From Lysobacter sp. (GTDB lineage: Bacteria; Pseudomonadota; Gammaproteobacteria; Xanthomonadales; Xanthomonadaceae): a DNA stretch of 64,000 nt. Location: NCBI GenBank assembly GCA_027306995.1, contig DAHUXS010000015.1, positions 1 through 64,000 of the forward strand, in the 5' to 3' direction. A model generated the notes under the pieces. That model searched no databases, was not told the DNA's origin, and saw only the letters and a list, made by a program, of their open reading frames with translations. A program made the position numbers and the translations under genes. Below are positions 59,231-64,000 of this stretch, piece by piece. Numbering within the stretch: the stretch's first letter is position 1; the number at the start of each line of letters is the position of its first letter.

Positions 59231-59784
59231 GCTGGCGCGCATGGCTGACCGTCGCACTGGGCGTGGCCGCACTGCTGGCCGGCCTGGCGATCTGGAACGA
59301 GAACAATCACCTCAAGACCCGCGGCGAGGCCGAGTACCGCCCCGATTACGTGCTGACCGATTTCACCATGGTCTCGCTCGACGAGAAGGGCAAGGAAGCG
59401 CTGACGGTATCGGCGCCCCAACTGCGGCGCAATCCCGATACTCAGGCGATGGACCTCGACACCCCGACCTTCCTGTTCCCCGACCGCAACAACCGGCGCT
59501 GGCGGGCGACCTCGAAGACGGCCTGGGTCAGCGCCAAGGGCGAGCAGGTGAAGCTGCGCGGCGACGCCGTGATCGACTCACCGACCGGCGATGCCGACCA
59601 GGGCCGGATTGCCAGCCCGACCCTCGATGTCTTCACCGAAAAAGGCAAGGAACGCGCCACCACACCGGATGCGGTCGTCATTACCAAGCCGGGCAGTATA
59701 ATTCGCGGTCGGGGCCTGGACGCCGATTTCAACCAGGATCGCGTCGTGCTCCATAACGAAGTCAGGATTCAGTATGCCCCCTAA
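59227..59784 (+). CDS. lptC: LPS export protein LptC
   Basis: 185 residues, GTG start. An N-terminal membrane anchor (WLTVALGVAALLAGLAIW) and a periplasmic jelly-roll domain: YVLTDFTMVSLDEKGKEALTVSA, LRGDAVIDSP and [23 protein letters not shown]. It links the LptB2FG pump to LptA. It overlaps lptA by 11 bases. Confidence 0.92.
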   Translation: MSWRAWLTVALGVAALLAGLAIWNENNHLKTRGEAEYRPDYVLTDFTMVSLDEKGKEALTVSAPQLRRNPDTQAMDLDTPTFLFPDRNNRRWRATSKTAWVSAKGEQVKLRGDAVIDSPTGDADQGRIASPTLDVFTEKGKERATTPDAVVITKPGSIIRGRGLDADFNQDRVVLHNEVRIQYAP

Positions 59785-60271
59785 GCTGCGTGCCAGTCTG
59801 ATCCCCCTGCTGCTCGCCCTCGCTGCGTCCGCCGTGGTCCAGGCGAAGACCTCCGATCGCAAGCAGGCGACCAATATCGAAGCCGATCGCGTGGAATATT
59901 CCACCAAGTCCACTGCCCCCAATGTCCTCGACGGCAACGTCGTGGTGATCCAGGGCACGATGACGGCGAAAGGCGCGCACGCGACGGTGTGGGCGACCAA
60001 CGGCAAGACCAACCGCATCCTGATGACGGGATCGCCGGTGGTGCTCACCGAAACCCTCGATGACGGCTCGCCGATGAAGGCGACCGCCGCGCAGGTCGAC
60101 TACAACCTCGATACCGAAGTCGCGGTATTCACCGGCAACGTCGTGCTGACCCAACCCAAGGGCACGATGAACGGCCAGAAGGTCACCTACAACATGAAGA
60201 CCGGCACTGTGAACAGCGGCGGCGACGGCACCCGCGTGAAGATGGTGCTGCAACCGAAGTCGGGCACCTGA
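59774..60271 (+). CDS. lptA: LPS transport periplasmic protein LptA
   Basis: 165 residues. Signal peptide ([24 protein letters not shown]) and the OstA/LptA beta-jellyroll: [31 protein letters not shown] with the characteristic G-N-V repeats and [23 protein letters not shown]. LptA builds the bridge across the periplasm. One base precedes lptB. Confidence 0.94.
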   Translation: MPPKLRASLIPLLLALAASAVVQAKTSDRKQATNIEADRVEYSTKSTAPNVLDGNVVVIQGTMTAKGAHATVWATNGKTNRILMTGSPVVLTETLDDGSPMKATAAQVDYNLDTEVAVFTGNVVLTQPKGTMNGQKVTYNMKTGTVNSGGDGTRVKMVLQPKSGT

Positions 60272-60272
60272 C

Positions 60273-60992
<720 letters not shown>

Positions 60993-61009
60993 CAACCCTG
61001 TCTTGATGG

Positions 61010-61043
61010 AAACCGCCTGATCCGATCCCCCCGGAGGCGGTTT
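61010..61043 (+). promoter_or_regulatory. 9-base stem hiding the rpoN ribosome site and start codon
   Basis: AAACCGCCT (61010-61018) pairs perfectly with AGGCGGTTT (61035-61043), loop 16 bases. The right arm takes in the end of the Shine-Dalgarno GGAGG (61033-61037) and the first two bases of the TTG start at 61042. With no U run after it, control of rpoN translation is more likely than termination of lptB. Confidence 0.55.
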
Positions 61044-62475
61044 GAAGCAGCAGGTCAATCTCTCGCAGTCGCAACAGCTGTCGCTCACGCCACAGCTGCG
61101 CCAGTCGCTGCATCTGTTGCAACTTTCGGCGCTGGAGCTGGAAGCGGAAGTCGCCCAGGCGATCGAGAACAACCCCCTGCTCGACTGGCTGGAAGGCGGC
61201 GAACTCGGCACCAGCGAAGCGCGTGAATCCGATGAGGATGGTGACGCGCGCGAGGCCGAACCGACTCGGGAAGATGGCGAAGCGACCGATCTCGGCGACA
61301 TCGAATGGAAACTCGACGAAGGCGACGTCGTCGGCCAGTGGACGCCCGGCGACGAAGACGACGAGGATCCGCGACTCAATCGCGCGGCGCAGGAATCGCT
61401 GCAGGAACACCTGCGCTGGCAGTTGCACATGAGCCCGCTCGATGCCCGCGCCCAGGCGATCGGCGTGGCGCTGGTCGATGCCATCGACGACGATGGCTAC
61501 CTGCGCGACTCCTTCGACGCGATCGCCGAAGCCTTGCGCCCCGACATCGACGCCAGCCGCGACGAAATCGCCGCGGTGCTGGCCCAAGTGCAGCGCTTCG
61601 ATCCGCCCGGCATCGGCGCCCGTGATCTCGGCGAATGCCTGTCACTGCAACTGCGGATGCTGCCACCTTCGCGCGAACGCGATCTCGCCCTGACCCTGTG
61701 CGGCCCGCAACTGGAACGCCTGCCGAAACTCGGCATCGAAGGCGCTGCCCGCCTGCTTGGCTGCAACAACGAGGACGCGACCGCCGCGATCGCCCTGCTG
61801 CGCAGCCTCGATCCCAAGCCCGGCTCCGCGATGGCGCCGCTGGAACAGGACACCTACGTGATTCCCGATGCGGTGATCTGGCGCGACCGCGGCATCTGGA
61901 ACGTCGCCCTGACTGGCAACTCGGTGCCGCGCATCGGCATCCACGAGGGGTATGTGCGGATGATCCGCCGCGCCAACCGCGACGACGCCAGCTACCTGCG
62001 CGGCCAGCTGCAGGAAGCGCGCTGGCTGCTCAAGGGGATCCGCGCCCGCGGCGAAACCCTGCTCAACGTGGTGCGCTGCCTGGCGCGCGAGCAATCGGGC
62101 TTCCTCGAATTCGGCGAGCAGGCACTGCGCCCGCTCACCCTGCGCGAGCTGTCGGTGAAACTCGGCCTGCACGAATCGACGATTTCCCGCGCCATCGCCC
62201 GCAAGCACGTGCGCACCCCGCGCGGCACCCTGCCGCTGCGTGCCTTCTTCGCCTCGGGCATCGATACCGGCGCCGGCGGCGAGGCGTCGAGCGCCGCGAT
62301 CCAGTCGATGCTGCGCCAGTTGATCGCCGCCGAGGATCCGCGCAAGCCGCTATCGGACGCCGCCCTGGCCGACAAGCTGAAGCTGTCCGGAATCCCGGTC
62401 GCCCGCCGCACCATCGCCAAATATCGTGACCTCCTGCGCATTCCTCCATCGAACGAACGTGTGCGGATGAATTGA
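61042..62475 (+). CDS. rpoN: RNA polymerase sigma-54 factor RpoN
   Basis: 477 residues from a TTG start (MKQQVNLSQSQQLSLTPQLRQS), with GGAGG five bases upstream. Region I is rich in Gln and Leu (residues 1-50) and contacts activators; an acidic region II (about 55-120) follows; the RpoN box is ARRTIAKYRDLLRIP close to the C-terminus, and the helix-turn-helix SVKLGLHESTISRAI is before it. Normal length. Follows lptB by 49 bases; a hairpin covers the start. Confidence 0.97.
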   Translation: MKQQVNLSQSQQLSLTPQLRQSLHLLQLSALELEAEVAQAIENNPLLDWLEGGELGTSEARESDEDGDAREAEPTREDGEATDLGDIEWKLDEGDVVGQWTPGDEDDEDPRLNRAAQESLQEHLRWQLHMSPLDARAQAIGVALVDAIDDDGYLRDSFDAIAEALRPDIDASRDEIAAVLAQVQRFDPPGIGARDLGECLSLQLRMLPPSRERDLALTLCGPQLERLPKLGIEGAARLLGCNNEDATAAIALLRSLDPKPGSAMAPLEQDTYVIPDAVIWRDRGIWNVALTGNSVPRIGIHEGYVRMIRRANRDDASYLRGQLQEARWLLKGIRARGETLLNVVRCLAREQSGFLEFGEQALRPLTLRELSVKLGLHESTISRAIARKHVRTPRGTLPLRAFFASGIDTGAGGEASSAAIQSMLRQLIAAEDPRKPLSDAALADKLKLSGIPVARRTIAKYRDLLRIPPSNERVRMN

Positions 62476-62547
62476 CGAAATCTTCACGCCACTCGCCGCG
62501 GATTGCGCAATGCTGGATGCGCCCATCCGGGCGACACAGGAGCCGCC

Positions 62548-62865
62548 ATGAATCTCGAAGTCCACGGCCATCAGCTTGAAGTCACCGACGCCCTGCGCAG
62601 CTATGCAAACGAAAAGTTCCAGCGACTCGGCCGTCACTTCGAGCATCCGTTCGACTCCAAGATCCAGCTCTCCATCGACAAGCCGAACCACTGCGCGGAA
62701 GGCACGGTGGTCGCCAACGGCCGCACTCTGCATGCCGAAGCCAGCGCACCGACGATGTACGCGGCGATCGACATGCTGGTGGACAAGCTGGATCGTTCGT
62801 TGATGAAAGTGAAAGACCGCATGGTTGATCACGGTCGCGGCGATTCGGTGCGACAGCAGGCGTAA
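62548..62865 (+). CDS. hpf: ribosome hibernation promoting factor HPF
   Basis: 105 residues, short HPF type. Dimerises or inactivates 70S ribosomes in stationary phase. MNLEVHGHQLEVTDALRSYANEKFQRLGRHF and the C-terminal APTMYAAIDMLVDKLDRSLMKVKDR are typical. AGGAG ribosome site 6 bases upstream of the ATG. It follows rpoN, as in other Proteobacteria; ptsN and hprK, often next, are not here. Confidence 0.94.
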   Translation: MNLEVHGHQLEVTDALRSYANEKFQRLGRHFEHPFDSKIQLSIDKPNHCAEGTVVANGRTLHAEASAPTMYAAIDMLVDKLDRSLMKVKDRMVDHGRGDSVRQQA

Positions 62866-62876
62866 TCAGTACGCAT

Positions 62877-62909
62877 GCATCCGGCGCGTGCGACTCACGC
62901 GCTGGATGC
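62877..62909. repeat. inverted repeat at the end of hpf
   Basis: GCATCC-G-GCGCGTG and CACGCGC-T-GGATGC arms at 62877-62909 with a 5-base loop. It overlaps the 3' end of the convergent MliC-like gene. No U run; a shared end signal is possible. Confidence 0.4.
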
Positions 62910-63398
62910 CGACTCCTCGCACTTCCACGACGTACCGCCAGCCTGTGCGTCGAACTGCACGACATTGCCGCGACGCTGCAGCGTGTAGCCATCCCCAGCG
63001 TAGGTTTCGCCTGCGCCATCGCGACCACCGCGCGCCAGCTTGAGTTTGCGACCACCGCTCCACGCCACATTGGCCGTCACGTCCTGATATGAAACGCGCA
63101 ACTGCGTGCCGTTTTCGCAGACGTAGGCCACTTCGGCTTGCGGGGCCAGCATTGGCGTCGGCGTTTCCGGCGGCGGCAGCTTGATCTTGCGTGGAATACC
63201 GGCCTGCACCTTCTGTGTTTCACCCTTCGCGATTTTCGGTTGTTCGATGGGCGCAGGCGCCGGGACCGGCGTTTCCGCGGCGACTGGTTGCGCCACAGCC
63301 GGTGATGTTTCAGCCGTTGGCGACGGCACGGGTTTGTCCTGTTCGCGCTGGCAGCTCGCCAACAAGGCCAGTGGAATGATCAGGTAGGCGCGCTTCAT
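62895..63398 (-). CDS. MliC-like lysozyme-inhibitor lipoprotein
   Basis: 167 residues. Lipobox LLASC (MKRAYLIIPLALLASCQRE), then a Pro/Ala/Thr/Glu-rich linker (about 20-95) and a C-terminal domain (about 96-167) with VAYVCENGTQLRVSYQD, VAWSGGRKLKLARG, YTLQRRGNVVQFD and WKCEES: the MliC/PliC pattern of membrane-bound inhibitors of C-type lysozyme, with a Cys near each end for a disulfide. Would protect peptidoglycan from lysozyme. Start at 63398 by the lipoprotein signal. Confidence 0.78.
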   Translation of the reverse strand: MKRAYLIIPLALLASCQREQDKPVPSPTAETSPAVAQPVAAETPVPAPAPIEQPKIAKGETQKVQAGIPRKIKLPPPETPTPMLAPQAEVAYVCENGTQLRVSYQDVTANVAWSGGRKLKLARGGRDGAGETYAGDGYTLQRRGNVVQFDAQAGGTSWKCEESASSA

Positions 63399-63430
63399 GG
63401 CGAAACTCCATTGAATGCCGTGCATCCATG

Positions 63431-63471
63431 TTCTCAAAAAGAACAGCCCGGCGCCGTGAAGCGCCGGGCTG
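63431..63471 (-). terminator. terminator of the peptidase-like gene
   Basis: Perfect 11-base arms CAGCCCGGCGC (63444-63454) and GCGCCGGGCTG (63461-63471). On the minus strand it ends in TTCTTTTTGAG, a good U run, 19 bases past the stop codon at 63490. Confidence 0.85.
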
Positions 63472-63489
63472 CGTGTTTCGACAGGATAT

Positions 63490-64000
63490 TTACTTCTTGA
63501 AACGCTGCGCGCCGCAACTGGCGATGCGTCCACCCTGATTGCCTTGCAGCAGACCCGCCGTCGCCAATTGATCCTTGTAACCGCTGAGGCAAGTCTGGTA
63601 GGTGCCCTTGTTCGACGATGTCGCCAAGCACATGTCGTCGCGCGCCTGCACGCTGGCGCCGATGATGATGCCGCCCGTGGAGATCACCGGCACGCCGGTA
63701 TCGCAACCATTGATCAGGGCAGTGCCCGGATTCAGGGTCCAGCCGATGTCCTGGAACGCAGCAGGCGTCAGGTCGAGATCAAGATTCGCATTCAACGTAT
63801 CGGTGATCGCCGGTTCCATCAGCGCATTCGGCGTTGCCGACACGTCGTAGTGCGAGAACGTCGATCCCGGCTGCAACGTCGCGGGCGCATACAGTCGGGC
63901 GTAACCCGCTGCATCCGCGCCGGCGTGCCAGCCCGGCACCGCGGCCACTGCGACACTCACGCCGGGGGTACCGGCCTTGATCGCCGCGCCGTCGGCCTGG
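63490..64000 (-). CDS. C-terminal part of a secreted peptidase-like (PA-domain type) protein, cut by window edge
   Basis: Open from the window edge (QADGAAIKAGTPGVSV...) to the stop at 63490: 170 residues. FSHYDVSATPNALMEPAITDTLN and LTPAAFQDIGWTLNPG match the end of secreted PA-domain metalloproteases or collagenase-like proteins of Xanthomonadaceae, where LMEP and DIGW precede the C-terminus. The last ~65 residues hold four or more Cys (CDTG, MCLATSS, TCLSGYK, SCGAQRF). The catalytic part lies outside the window. The assignment is from pattern only. Confidence 0.6.
   Translation of the reverse strand, partial: QADGAAIKAGTPGVSVAVAAVPGWHAGADAAGYARLYAPATLQPGSTFSHYDVSATPNALMEPAITDTLNANLDLDLTPAAFQDIGWTLNPGTALINGCDTGVPVISTGGIIIGASVQARDDMCLATSSNKGTYQTCLSGYKDQLATAGLLQGNQGGRIASCGAQRFKK

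Overview
The window looks like a chromosomal segment of a high-GC gammaproteobacterium of the Xanthomonadales (Lysobacteraceae). The placement is inference from gene content: a fused aspartokinase/diaminopimelate decarboxylase, the MurL + MurD2 route to the D-Glu of peptidoglycan, a CysN-CysC fusion, an Rrf2-led suf operon, a bolA/murA pair divergent from kdsD-kdsC-lptCAB-rpoN-hpf, and GTAG-type REP palindromes. Gene density is high, with many ATGA/GTGA stop-start overlaps. No tRNA, rRNA, CRISPR array, integrase or transposase was seen.

Layout. 1-3.1 kb: start of an OPT oligopeptide transporter (cut by the edge), ssb, ispB and a secreted dienelactone hydrolase. 3.1-8.5 kb: minus-strand operon lysAC-murL-murD2, making meso-DAP and installing D-Glu in the peptidoglycan stem. 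8.5-14.4 kb: PhzF-like enzyme, an HU protein with a Lys/Ala-rich tail, two lipoproteins, a DUF5916 outer-membrane protein and a SET-domain methyltransferase. 14.5-20.5 kb: Rrf2 regulator-sufBCDS, GNAT enzyme and Rieske ferredoxin. 20.6-25.9 kb: an AT-richer island with a 1638-residue secreted RHS protein and a small downstream gene, read here as a polymorphic toxin and its immunity protein. 26-29.8 kb: Fur-box-controlled iron uptake module (TonB receptor, PiuC-type dioxygenase, PepSY membrane protein). 29.8-32.2 kb: HutD/Ves protein and an M20 peptidase, followed by REP-like repeats. 32.5-46.4 kb: a complete assimilatory sulfate reduction island: cysD-cysNC-sbp-cysT-cysW-cysA divergent from cysJ-cysI-cysH, then a CysB-type regulator divergent from cysG. 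46.5-56 kb: small membrane protein, unknown secreted protein, amgK-murU, hda, AI-2E transporter, DUF2066, purM-purN and two tandem DUF3108 proteins. 56-62.9 kb: murA-bolA divergent from kdsD-kdsC-lptC-lptA-lptB-rpoN-hpf. 62.9-64 kb: an MliC-like lipoprotein and the 3' end of a secreted peptidase-like gene.

How they work together. Cell-envelope building recurs: DAP supply, D-Glu insertion, MurA, MurNAc recycling by AmgK/MurU, Kdo synthesis and LPS export. The sulfate island covers uptake, activation, reduction, siroheme supply and its regulator, and both divergent control regions carry the same GCATAA-type half-sites. The best candidate for something little described is the RHS locus: a Sec-signal RHS shell ending in a small domain with the R...S...E layout of ADP-ribosyltransferases of the EF-Tu-modifying (TreTu) type, translationally coupled to an unrecognised putative immunity gene. 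A second is a 9-bp stem that would hide the ribosome binding site and TTG start of rpoN.
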